64,000 bases of DNA from Flagellimonas amphidinii (GTDB taxonomy: Bacteria; Bacteroidota; Bacteroidia; Flavobacteriales; Flavobacteriaceae), in assembly GCF_013090115.1 (NCBI RefSeq), contig NZ_JABFNN010000039.1:62001-126000 (forward strand), in the 5' to 3' direction. Below, piece by piece: positions 34,847 through 43,404 of this stretch. Numbering within the stretch: position 1 is the stretch's first letter; each line of letters starts with the position of its first letter. The position numbers and the translations under genes are program-made. Under the pieces are notes generated by a model that was not told where the DNA came from, made no database searches, and worked only from the letters and a program-made list of their open reading frames with translations.

Positions 34847-37327
34847 TTAGGACTTACCAAACTCTCCTTCGTCCCCTCCATCATCAAACCTATCACCTCC
34901 ACGTTTTCTATCCTTAGGTTGGTTAAATCTGTAGATAAATGAAAGGTTGATCTGTCGTTTTCTCCATTGAAATTCACTATCTGAAGTAAAGAAATCAGTT
35001 TCTGTATAAGACACACGTTTTCTAGAGTTGAACAAATCACTCACATTAAATGACAATGTGGCTTTTTCTTTGAACAAGTCCTTGCTCATGGCTAAATTCA
35101 TGGAAAATATGCCTTTGGTTTCTGTTTGGGCATTTTGCCTTGGTCCTCTGTAGAAAGAATTTGCCTGAAGGTTTATTTTTTTCGGTAAGGTAAATTTAGA
35201 GCTGAATCGGGCAAACCAGCTACTATTGTCAGCACCATAATCTACATTATTGAATGTTCCTTCAGAACTGAACCTGAAGAAATTAAAGCTTGTATTGATT
35301 CTTAACCATTTTGCTGGATTATATAACATTCCAGCTTCGGCACCAATTCTTTCATTGGTGGATAGATTGATGGGAATGGAACGAATAATTCTAACACCAT
35401 CTGCAGTGACTTCTCCTGTTTCTTCTTGAACCCTTTCAAAGGAATTGGTTTCTTTTTGATAATATACAGATGAAGTAAAGGTGAGCTTTTGCCAACGTTT
35501 CAAATAGCCAATATCAAACGCATTGGCATAAGCAGGGTCTAAATCTGGATTTCCTTGAAAAATATTGGTTCTACTAGATCTGGAAGGGAAGGGATTGATA
35601 AACCATCCCCTTGGCCTATTGATTCTTCGGTTATAACCAATGGAAATATTTTGGGTTTCAGAAATTTCATAGACCAAGTTTAATGTGGGGAAAAGACCCA
35701 GATAGTTCTTATCGAAATTCACATCAACATCTTCTCCCAAAATCTCTTCCAATGCCTCACTATCAATTTCTGAGTCTACTTCACCTTTCAATTGGGTGTT
35801 TTCCATACGTAATCCAGCCAAAAAGGAAAATTCCCCCAATTTATTCCCGTATTGTGTGTAGAGCGCGTTTACATTTTCGTGATAGGTGAAAATATTGGTC
35901 AAATCTAGATTGGTCACAAAATTCCCGGTATTTTGGTTGAGAGTGTCCAATTGGTAATCATTGACCTCTTTTTCAAAAGTTCCACGATAACCCGCTTCAA
36001 ATTGCGCATTGCCCATGGGAAGTACATAATCGATTTGACCAAGAATATCGTCTTGGGTTTGTGCCTCTGTGATGTTTTCCAACGCCAGCAATTCAGTATT
36101 GGGAACCGTATTGTTTTCCTGAATCACGGTCAGAATAGATTCATCATCATAGGAATATTGAAAATCTGCCGTTAGTTTATGGCCATCATCATTAATGTTA
36201 TTGGTATAATTAAGGGAAACCTGATAACTGTTGTCGTTCTCATTTTGGTCTTCGCTCCTAAATGTACGGCTGGATAGTGCTTCATCTGAAAAGCGTTGAC
36301 TATCATTTTCAGTCAAATCATTTTCATCAGAAAACCGGTAGAAAAAACTTCCGGTTACCGATGATTTTTCAGTTAGGAAATATTCCATACCGATATTTAC
36401 ATTCAAACCGTCATCATTACGACTGATATCTCGGTCTTCAATAATCCTGTCAAATTCTCCTTCAGAATAAGTGTTGTCAAAATAACCACTGCCCGGTGCT
36501 TCTCTATGAAAATACCCAAGGGTGTTAAAAATGTTGAATTTTTCTGTCCGAAGGTTGAAATTGGTGGTTGCCCGTGCATTAAAAGGGTAGCCAACAGTAG
36601 TATTGATGGAACCGTTTACCCCAAGGGTCTTTTCCTTTTTTAGAACGATGTTCAGAATACCTGCAGTTCCTTCAGCATCATATCTGGCAGATGGACTTGT
36701 GATGACCTCTACTTTTTCAATGGCATCGGCTGGTAGTTGCCTTAAAGCATCAGTAGAGCCAAATCCGGCCATTGCAGAGGGTTTTCCATTAATTAATATC
36801 CGTACATTCTCATTTCCTCTTAAACTAATGGCCCCTTCTATGTCCACATCCACAGATGGAATATTATTAAGGGCATCACTTACATTTCCTCCACTTGTGG
36901 TAATATCTTTACCGATATTGTATATTTTTTTGTCCAATCTAACCTCAACGGTGGTCTTTTCGCCAATAACCTCCACTTCTTTTAATTGGGCAACATCTGG
37001 AGCAAGTTTTATGACGCCCAAATTTGTAGCTGACCTATAAATTTGATCATTCAGGGTATAGGTGGTATATGAAATATACTCAACTCTTATATTGTATTTT
37101 CCTGGAGATACTTCAACATTAAATGTGCCATCCAAATCAGTAATGCCACCGGTTACTTTGCTTAAATCATTTGTGCTTTGCATCACAAAAGTGGCATACT
37201 CTAACGGTTGCCCCGTATCTTGGTCAACTACTTTCCCCGAAATTTTTATTGAACTCTGATTGGGTTGTCTTTGTGCATTGATTGATGAAATTGCCAATAA
37301 AAGCAACGGGGCAAAGATTTTGTGCAT
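34847..37327 (-). CDS. TonB-dependent outer-membrane receptor with CarboxypepD_reg domain
   Basis: The 826-residue protein starts at ATG 37327 with a signal peptide (ending SSINAQ). It then has a carboxypeptidase-regulatory-like domain (IKISGKVVDQDTGQPLEYATF), a plug (VSDALNNIPSVDVDIEGAISLRG and AEGTAGILNIVLK), and a long beta-barrel of the Outer_membrane_beta-barrel type. It ends in a charged Asp/Gly-rich tail (GGDRFDDGGDEGEFGKS) rather than the usual aromatic barrel terminus. No SusD partner is adjacent, so it is not a classical glycan-uptake pair. The substrate is unknown; siderophore, metal or peptide are possible. Confidence 0.88.
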   Translation of the reverse strand: MHKIFAPLLLLAISSINAQRQPNQSSIKISGKVVDQDTGQPLEYATFVMQSTNDLSKVTGGITDLDGTFNVEVSPGKYNIRVEYISYTTYTLNDQIYRSATNLGVIKLAPDVAQLKEVEVIGEKTTVEVRLDKKIYNIGKDITTSGGNVSDALNNIPSVDVDIEGAISLRGNENVRILINGKPSAMAGFGSTDALRQLPADAIEKVEVITSPSARYDAEGTAGILNIVLKKEKTLGVNGSINTTVGYPFNARATTNFNLRTEKFNIFNTLGYFHREAPGSGYFDNTYSEGEFDRIIEDRDISRNDDGLNVNIGMEYFLTEKSSVTGSFFYRFSDENDLTENDSQRFSDEALSSRTFRSEDQNENDNSYQVSLNYTNNINDDGHKLTADFQYSYDDESILTVIQENNTVPNTELLALENITEAQTQDDILGQIDYVLPMGNAQFEAGYRGTFEKEVNDYQLDTLNQNTGNFVTNLDLTNIFTYHENVNALYTQYGNKLGEFSFLAGLRMENTQLKGEVDSEIDSEALEEILGEDVDVNFDKNYLGLFPTLNLVYEISETQNISIGYNRRINRPRGWFINPFPSRSSRTNIFQGNPDLDPAYANAFDIGYLKRWQKLTFTSSVYYQKETNSFERVQEETGEVTADGVRIIRSIPINLSTNERIGAEAGMLYNPAKWLRINTSFNFFRFSSEGTFNNVDYGADNSSWFARFSSKFTLPKKINLQANSFYRGPRQNAQTETKGIFSMNLAMSKDLFKEKATLSFNVSDLFNSRKRVSYTETDFFTSDSEFQWRKRQINLSFIYRFNQPKDRKRGGDRFDDGGDEGEFGKS

Positions 37328-37449
37328 AGTTTGGATTTTGTATGGCAAATTTGAAATGAAAATGGGAGGATAGGAAAATTATATCTGCCAACAACACACT
37401 TGACCCCGTCAATGGACTTAAAAAATTGTTAATCCTTTTGAAGTGGATA

Positions 37450-37950
37450 TTATTCTTTGGATTTCTTTTTCTTCTTTTTCTCTTTCTTCTTGACCTTTTT
37501 GGTATTGAACTGATTTTCCTGTAGCTCTAAAAAGGCTTTATATTTTTCTGCTGGGAGACCTAATTCCAGTTCTTCATTTTGCCGGTTTTTGATTTTCTCA
37601 ACGGCATCCTGTAATTGTGCCCCTTGCAACTCCAATATTTGGATTTCTATACGCTGCTGAACAGATTTTATCAATGTGGTCCTCACAACAGCTTCTTCAA
37701 AAGGATTGAGTGTCAAAGCCTCTGTAATGGATGGCATCTGTTGATCCACTATTTGTTCTGCGGTCAATTTTTCAGGCTCTTTGGGCGTATCTGGGGTTTG
37801 TGGAACAATGCTTCGTTGTCTCCCATATCTGTTGCCGTACCTTCCTCCGTAGCCATAGGGATTTCCATATCCGTATTGTGCATAAAGTTCACCTGCTCCT
37901 AGAACTCCCAAGAAAAAGGCTAAAATAAAAATGGTTTGTGTTTTCTTCAT
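37450..37950 (-). CDS. Secreted Gly/Tyr-rich protein with lysine-rich tail
   Basis: The 166-residue protein has a signal peptide (ending ELYAQ), then a low-complexity YGYGNPYGYGGRYGNRYG region and a Pro/Lys linker. A helical middle (about 60-150) follows, with TAEQIVDQQMPSITEAL and AEKYKAFLELQ, then an extremely basic tail of Lys with a few Glu. The helical part recalls periplasmic Spy/CpxP-like helical proteins, but I cannot confirm this. Confidence 0.6.
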   Translation of the reverse strand: MKKTQTIFILAFFLGVLGAGELYAQYGYGNPYGYGGRYGNRYGRQRSIVPQTPDTPKEPEKLTAEQIVDQQMPSITEALTLNPFEEAVVRTTLIKSVQQRIEIQILELQGAQLQDAVEKIKNRQNEELELGLPAEKYKAFLELQENQFNTKKVKKKEKKKKKKSKE

Positions 37951-38036
37951 GTGTATTTAGTTAAGGTCTAAGAAGCTGATTTATAGTCCTCAAATAGCAT
38001 GTTACAAGGTACAAAACTCAATAAATCCCACATAAT

Positions 38037-38390
38037 TTAATCGTTATCAGATAGTAAAGCGCTAATTTTTTCAGCAGGCCGACCAATTACAGCTTTATCA
38101 CCTTTAACAACTATGGGTCTTTCAATAAGTTTTGGATGCTCAAGCATAGCTTGAACAATTTCCTCATCTGAAAGATGTTTTCCTTTAAAATTCTCTTTCC
38201 AAACAGCTTCGTTTTTTCGAAGCAAATCTTCTGGAGCAATGCCAAGGGATTGAATAACTGATTTCAACTCCTCTTCTGATGGAATTTCTTCCAAATATCG
38301 GACCACTTCAAACGTTTGTCCAGATTTTTCCAAAATTTCCAGACCTTCTCTGGATTTTCTGCATCTAGGATTATGGTATATTTTGATCAT
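38037..38390 (-). CDS. arsC: Arsenate reductase (ArsC/Spx family)
   Basis: The 117-residue thioredoxin-fold protein has the single-Cys active site in YHNPRCRKSREGLEIL, with the family Arg in LIERPIVV. ArsC uses glutathione/glutaredoxin-type reduction of arsenate. The family also includes YffB-like proteins of unclear substrate, and no other ars gene is near. It starts 10 bases after prfB ends and is probably co-transcribed with it. Confidence 0.85.
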   Translation of the reverse strand: MIKIYHNPRCRKSREGLEILEKSGQTFEVVRYLEEIPSEEELKSVIQSLGIAPEDLLRKNEAVWKENFKGKHLSDEEIVQAMLEHPKLIERPIVVKGDKAVIGRPAEKISALLSDND

Positions 38391-38400
38391 CTGTCTTAAT

Positions 38401-39496
38401 TTATTCTTCGCGTTGTCCCATCATCATCAGATAGGCCTTTAAGAACTGACTGATTTCCCCATCCATTACAGCATCTACATTCCCTGTCTCTTCACTTGTG
38501 CGCACATCTTTCACCAATTTGTACGGATGCATCACATAATTTCTGATTTGGGAACCCCATTCAATCTTCATTTTTGAAGATTCAATTTCTGCTCTGGCCT
38601 CTTGTTTCTTTCTCAGCTCGATTTCATACAACTGTGATTTCAACATTTTCATCGCTGTGGCTCTATTATCGTGCTGTGATCTCGAATCTGAACATGAAAT
38701 TTGAATGCCTGTAGGTTTGTGTACCAATTGCACTTTGGTCTCCACTTTGTTTACGTTCTGTCCACCTGCACCACTCGATCGGGCAGTTGTAATTTCTATA
38801 TCAGAAGGATTTACTTCAATTTCTATGGTGTCATCCACTAGGGGATAAACATAAACTGAAGCAAATGAAGTGTGGCGTTTGGCATTGCTATCAAAAGGAG
38901 AGATGCGAACCAATCGATGAACTCCATTTTCCCCTTTGAGCCAGCCAAAGGCATATTCACCTTCAATTTCCAAGGTCACGGTTTTGATACCAGCTACATC
39001 TCCTTCTTGGTAATTGAGCTCTTTGACCTTGTACCCATTTTTTTCACTCCACATCATGTACATACGCATCAACATGGAAGCCCAGTCACAACTTTCAGTC
39101 CCGCCAGCTCCAGCGGTAATCTGCAGTACGGCCGTCAGTTCATCACCTTCATCAGAAAGCATGTTTTTAAACTCAAGCTTTTCAATCAATTCGAGTGATT
39201 GGCTAAATTTTTCTTCAACTTCAGCTTCATCGACCTCTCCAAGTTGTTGAAATTCAATCAACACTTCTAAATCACCAATTAAGGTTTTGGCTTCGTTGAA
39301 TTCTTCAACCCACTTTTTTTTGGATTTTAGAACCTGCATTTGTTTTTGGGCTTCTTGAGGGTTGTCCCAAAATCCTGGCGCAAGAGTTTTCTCCTCTTCG
39401 TTCTCTATTTCAATAAGTTTGGCATCAATGTCAAAGATACCTCCTTAACGCACCTAGGCGTTCAATAAGATCTTTTTGCTGATCTGTGGTAACCAT
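38401..39496 (-). CDS. prfB: Peptide chain release factor 2, expressed by programmed +1 frameshift
   Basis: Translation from ATG 39496 gives 21 codons and then an in-frame TGA at 39433-39431. The context AGGAGGTATCTTTGAC is the classical RF2 autoregulatory site: a Shine-Dalgarno-like AGGAGG, then CTT slipping to TTT, with GAC read next. The shifted frame runs 343 further codons, giving a 364-residue RF2. It contains the stop-codon-reading motif SPF ([12 protein letters not shown]) and the catalytic GGQ ([12 protein letters not shown]). RF2 ends translation at UGA and UAA. Low RF2 lets the ribosome shift, so the protein controls its own level. Taking only the frame that begins at 39339 would lose the N-terminus. 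Confidence 0.95.
39431..39446 (-). promoter_or_regulatory. prfB +1 frameshift site
   Basis: On the minus strand AGGAGG precedes TATCTTTGAC, with the UGA in frame after codon 21. The spacing of the SD-like hexamer to the slip codon is that known to stimulate +1 slippage. Confidence 0.92.
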
Positions 39497-39513
39497 ACAA
39501 TCAAAATTTCAAG

Positions 39514-39543
39514 CAAAAATAGTATTTCGGTGCAGTGGGGCAA
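39514..39543 (-). promoter_or_regulatory. Promoter of prfB (-33 and -7)
   Basis: On the minus strand TTG (39543-39541), 19 bases and TATTTTTG (39521-39514) form a full promoter 17 bases before the ATG at 39496. Confidence 0.6.
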
Positions 39544-39581
39544 CGAAAATTATATAAATTTAAGCTTAATCAAATTTGGAT

Positions 39582-41984
39582 ATGAAAAAACGACTACTCT
39601 ACTCGCTGCCAATTTTCTTTTTCTCGTTTTTATTGAATGCTCAAAATTTTGATAAGACCAAGGACTATCAAAAGTTCAATGGGTATTTCAATTTTTATTA
39701 TGATGATAAGACAGACAAGATTTTTCTTGAGGTCAACGAACTTGAAAAAGAGTTTTTGTATGTCTACTCATTAAGTAGTGGAATTGGAAGCAATGATATT
39801 GGTTTGGATAGGGGGCAATTGGGCAATGAAGCTGTTGTTTATTTTAAGAGGGCTGGACAAAAACTATTGCTGGTACAACCAAATTTACGTTTTAGAGCTT
39901 TAACGGATAATGATTTAGAACGAAAATCAGTAGAACAAGCCTTTGCAAAATCTGTACTGCATGGCTTTAAGATAGAAGAAGAGTCGAAAGGAAATTACCT
40001 TATTGATGTTACCGATTTTTTAATGCGGGACGCCCATGGAGTATCCAGTAGATTGAAAAGCAGGAAACAAGGATCTTACAGTTTGGATAAATCCAAAAGT
40101 GCTTTGGCTTTTGACCGCACAAAAGCTTTTCCAAAAAATGTGGAGTTTGATGTTACCCTTACCTTTAAAGGTAACCCTACTGGGGATTGGATAAAATCGG
40201 TCACTCCAGTACCAAATTTGGTAACAGTGGCGCAACACCATTCCTTAATAGAATTACCTGATGACAATTATAAAAAACGGGTTTTTGATCCTCGTTGTGG
40301 CTCTTATCCGTTTTCCTATTACGATTACGCCACTCCTGTACAAGAACCTATTCTGAAAAGATATGTAACGCGTCATCGCTTAGAAAAGAAAAACCCCAAT
40401 GCTGAAGTTAGTGAAGCTGTAGAACCTATCATCTATTATTTGGACAACGGAACACCAGAGCCGGTGAGATCTGCATTATTGGAAGGAGGAAGATGGTGGA
40501 ACCAAGCTTTTGAAGCTATCGGGTATAAAGATGCTTTTCAGTTGAAGATATTGCCAGATGATGCAGATCCATTGGATGTACGTTATAATGTAATTCAGTG
40601 GGTACACCGATCGACAAGGGGATGGAGTTATGGAAGCAGTATTACGGATCCCAGAACTGGAGAGATTATCAAAGGGCACGTAAGTTTGGGCAGTCTTCGT
40701 ATTCGTCAGGATTTCTTGATTGCCCAAGCCTTGATGAACAAACCTTTTGCAGAAATAGATGATAATTATCAGCCTATGTTGGAAATGGCACTGGCCAGAA
40801 TACGTCAATTATCAGCCCATGAAATTGGCCATACGTTGGGGTTTGCACATAATTTTGCGGCAAGTACCAATAACAGGGCATCTGTAATGGATTATCCACA
40901 CCCACAATTTGAATTGGAAGGAAATGTCATCAACTTTAAAAATGCATATGATACTGGTATTGGAGAATGGGACAAGGTTACGGTAGCATATTCCTATGAG
41001 AACTTTTCTAATGAAGCAGAGGAAAAAGAAGGACTGAATGCTATTTTGGAAAAAGCCCAAAATGATGGATTGCGCTATATTTCCGATCAAGACGCAAGAC
41101 CAAAAGGAGGTGCCCATGCGCTGGGACATTTATGGGACAACGGTAAAAATGCGAGTCAGGAATTGGATAAGATGCTACAGATTAGAAAGGTGGCTATCAA
41201 CAATTTTTCCATAGATAATATCCGTACAGGAGAACCCAATTCGGTGCTTGAGGATGTTTTTGCGCCGCTATACTTTTTTCATCGGTACCAAACAGAAGCT
41301 ACCGCCAAATTGATTGGAGGGTTAGATTACAATTACGCCATCAAAGGAGACGGACAGCGAACGGTTTCCCCCATCAGTGTAGCATCACAAGAAAATGCAC
41401 TAAAAACTATATTAAAAACGCTGGATGCATCAGTAGTTGCCATTCCAAAGGAAAAATTGGAACTTTTCCCACCAAGGGCCATTGGTTATGGACGTAGCCG
41501 GGAGTCTTTCAAGGGAAGAACCGGTGTTAGTTTTGATGCACTATCTTCAGTTGAAACTGCGGCTGATATGACCTTGGGGCTTTTGTTGCACCCAGAACGA
41601 GCCTCCCGATTGATTCAACAGAAAAGTTTGGATAAAGATCAGATAGGCTTAAAAGAAGTATTAGGTGAAACATTGGAGCTTACCTTGGAACTTAAGCATA
41701 AAGATGCATACCATGATGAAGTTCAAAATACCATCAATTTTAGGGTATTGTTTCATATCATGAATCTTGCGGCACACAAAGAAGTGCATCCTCAAGTAAA
41801 TGCCATTGCCAATGAAAGTTTGAAGGAAATTAGATCCTATGTCTTGAACAATGGTAAAAATGCCATTGCTGTGGAAATGGTTCGAAGAATAGATGCGTTT
41901 TTAAACAAACCTTCAGAATTTAAAGTTATTGTGGCACCTAAAATTCCTGATGGTTCTCCCATTGGAATGGGCTGTATGTATTAA
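39582..41984 (+). CDS. Secreted zinc-dependent metzincin protease (DUF5117-type)
   Basis: The 800-residue protein has a signal peptide (ending LLNAQ), an N-terminal beta-rich domain, and the metzincin zinc motif HEIGHTLGFAH (HExxHxxGxxH) near residue 410. The expected Met-turn follows in SVMDYPHP. This is the large Bacteroidota family annotated with DUF5117/DUF5118. It is exported and degrades proteins in the periplasm or outside. ATG 39582 is used rather than TTG 39576. No C-terminal sorting domain is obvious. Confidence 0.88.
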   Translation: MKKRLLYSLPIFFFSFLLNAQNFDKTKDYQKFNGYFNFYYDDKTDKIFLEVNELEKEFLYVYSLSSGIGSNDIGLDRGQLGNEAVVYFKRAGQKLLLVQPNLRFRALTDNDLERKSVEQAFAKSVLHGFKIEEESKGNYLIDVTDFLMRDAHGVSSRLKSRKQGSYSLDKSKSALAFDRTKAFPKNVEFDVTLTFKGNPTGDWIKSVTPVPNLVTVAQHHSLIELPDDNYKKRVFDPRCGSYPFSYYDYATPVQEPILKRYVTRHRLEKKNPNAEVSEAVEPIIYYLDNGTPEPVRSALLEGGRWWNQAFEAIGYKDAFQLKILPDDADPLDVRYNVIQWVHRSTRGWSYGSSITDPRTGEIIKGHVSLGSLRIRQDFLIAQALMNKPFAEIDDNYQPMLEMALARIRQLSAHEIGHTLGFAHNFAASTNNRASVMDYPHPQFELEGNVINFKNAYDTGIGEWDKVTVAYSYENFSNEAEEKEGLNAILEKAQNDGLRYISDQDARPKGGAHALGHLWDNGKNASQELDKMLQIRKVAINNFSIDNIRTGEPNSVLEDVFAPLYFFHRYQTEATAKLIGGLDYNYAIKGDGQRTVSPISVASQENALKTILKTLDASVVAIPKEKLELFPPRAIGYGRSRESFKGRTGVSFDALSSVETAADMTLGLLLHPERASRLIQQKSLDKDQIGLKEVLGETLELTLELKHKDAYHDEVQNTINFRVLFHIMNLAAHKEVHPQVNAIANESLKEIRSYVLNNGKNAIAVEMVRRIDAFLNKPSEFKVIVAPKIPDGSPIGMGCMY

Positions 41985-41999
41985 TCCTGTGTAAAATTC

Positions 42000-43025
42000 A
42001 TGCAAATAAACCTTATCAGCGATACCGTAACAAAACCTACCCCTGGGATGTTGGAAGCTATGATGAGCGCCAAAGTTGGGGATGATGTCTTCAAAAATGA
42101 CCCTAGTGTAAATGCATTGGAAGAAAAAGTGGCAGATTACTTTGGCAAACAAGCCGCCTTATTTTTTCCCAGTGGTACTATGGCCAATCAAACAGCTATA
42201 AAATTGCATACCCAACCAGGACAGCAGTTGATATGTGACAAATATGCCCATATATACAATTATGAAGGGGGAGGAGTTAGCTTTAACAGTGGTGTTTCCT
42301 GTAAGCTGGTTGATGGACATCGAGGGATGATGACGGCACAGCAAGTATTTGAAGCTATAAATCCTCCCGATTTCTACCACAGCCCTTTAACTTCCTTGAT
42401 CTGTATAGAAAATACAACCAACAAAGGGGGAGGAGCCTGTTGGAGTTTTGAAGAGCTACAAAAGATTAAAAATGTCTGTACAGAAAATAGACTCAGTTAT
42501 CATTTGGATGGTGCCCGGCTATGGAATGCTTTAGTGGCCAAAAAGGAAGACCCAAAAGCATACGGAGCACTTTTTGACTCAATTAGTGTGTGCTTGAGCA
42601 AAGGATTGGGCTGTCCTGTGGGTTCTGTATTGGTGGGAAGTAAACAACTGATCGATGGTGCAATCCGCGTTCGAAAAGTATTGGGTGGTGGAATGCGGCA
42701 ATCTGGTTTTTTGGCCGCTGCGGGAATCTATGCTTTAGAACACCATATTGATAGACTCGCTATAGACCATCAAAAGGCTAAAGAAATTGGAAGGGTTTTG
42801 CTTGAACTTGATTTTATCAAAAAAGTGGAGCCAATAGAAACCAACATCATTATTTTTGAGTTGGATGAATCTAAAATAAAATCAGCAGACTTCTTGAAAC
42901 TTTTGGAAGAAAACCAAATCTCAATTATTGGCATGGGGCAAGGGAAATTGCGTATTGTCACCCATCTAGATTACACAGATGAAATGCACGAGCACCTATT
43001 AAAAGTCCTTAAAAACTTAGGATAA
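42000..43025 (+). CDS. Low-specificity L-threonine aldolase
   Basis: The 341-residue PLP enzyme of fold type I begins INLISDTVTKPTPGML, has the pocket motif YHLDGARLWNA, and binds PLP at Lys201 in VCLSKGLGCPVGS. It splits L-threonine or L-allo-threonine to glycine and acetaldehyde. It is 15 bases after the metzincin gene. It converges with the YbaB gene, stop to stop, with a one-base gap. Confidence 0.92.
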   Translation: MQINLISDTVTKPTPGMLEAMMSAKVGDDVFKNDPSVNALEEKVADYFGKQAALFFPSGTMANQTAIKLHTQPGQQLICDKYAHIYNYEGGGVSFNSGVSCKLVDGHRGMMTAQQVFEAINPPDFYHSPLTSLICIENTTNKGGGACWSFEELQKIKNVCTENRLSYHLDGARLWNALVAKKEDPKAYGALFDSISVCLSKGLGCPVGSVLVGSKQLIDGAIRVRKVLGGGMRQSGFLAAAGIYALEHHIDRLAIDHQKAKEIGRVLLELDFIKKVEPIETNIIIFELDESKIKSADFLKLLEENQISIIGMGQGKLRIVTHLDYTDEMHEHLLKVLKNLG

Positions 43026-43026
43026 C

Positions 43027-43353
43027 CTATTTAAAAAAAGAATCCATTCCTGGGATATTGGGCATTCCTTCCTTGGCTACGGCAGCCAGTTCCGTTTCAT
43101 TGACTTGGGATGCTTTTTTAATTGCCTTATTTAGGGTAAGTACAAGATAATCTTCAAGTTGCTCCTTATCTTCAAGCAAAGAATCATCTATATTAATGGT
43201 TTTGATTTCTCTATTGGCGGTAAGCGTCACCTTCAATAAACCATCTTGGGATTGCTCATCCACCATAACAGTGTTCAATCGTTCTTTAGTGGCTTCAACT
43301 TTCTTTTGGGTCTCTTTCAATTTACCCATCATACCCATTAAATCTCCAAACAT
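43027..43353 (-). CDS. YbaB/EbfC family nucleoid-associated protein
   Basis: The 108-residue protein begins [29 protein letters not shown] and has a central [24 protein letters not shown], the tweezer-like fold of YbaB/EbfC that binds DNA. In many bacteria the gene sits beside dnaX-recR; here it does not. A -7 element lies upstream at 43380. Confidence 0.92.
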   Translation of the reverse strand: MFGDLMGMMGKLKETQKKVEATKERLNTVMVDEQSQDGLLKVTLTANREIKTINIDDSLLEDKEQLEDYLVLTLNKAIKKASQVNETELAAVAKEGMPNIPGMDSFFK

Positions 43354-43372
43354 AATTCGCTTGTTTTGAATT

Positions 43373-43380
43373 CAAAAGTA
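43373..43380 (-). promoter_or_regulatory. Promoter -7 element of ybaB
   Basis: On the minus strand TACTTTTG lies 19 bases before the ybaB ATG at 43353, in the divergent gap with the S9 peptidase gene. Confidence 0.35.
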
Positions 43381-43404
43381 ATAAATTGCGGCAAACAATA
43401 ATTC

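Noticed and set aside
34847..37327. The TonB-dependent receptor as part of a SusC/SusD glycan locus
   Set aside because: No SusD-like lipoprotein, glycoside hydrolase or sensor regulator lies next to it.
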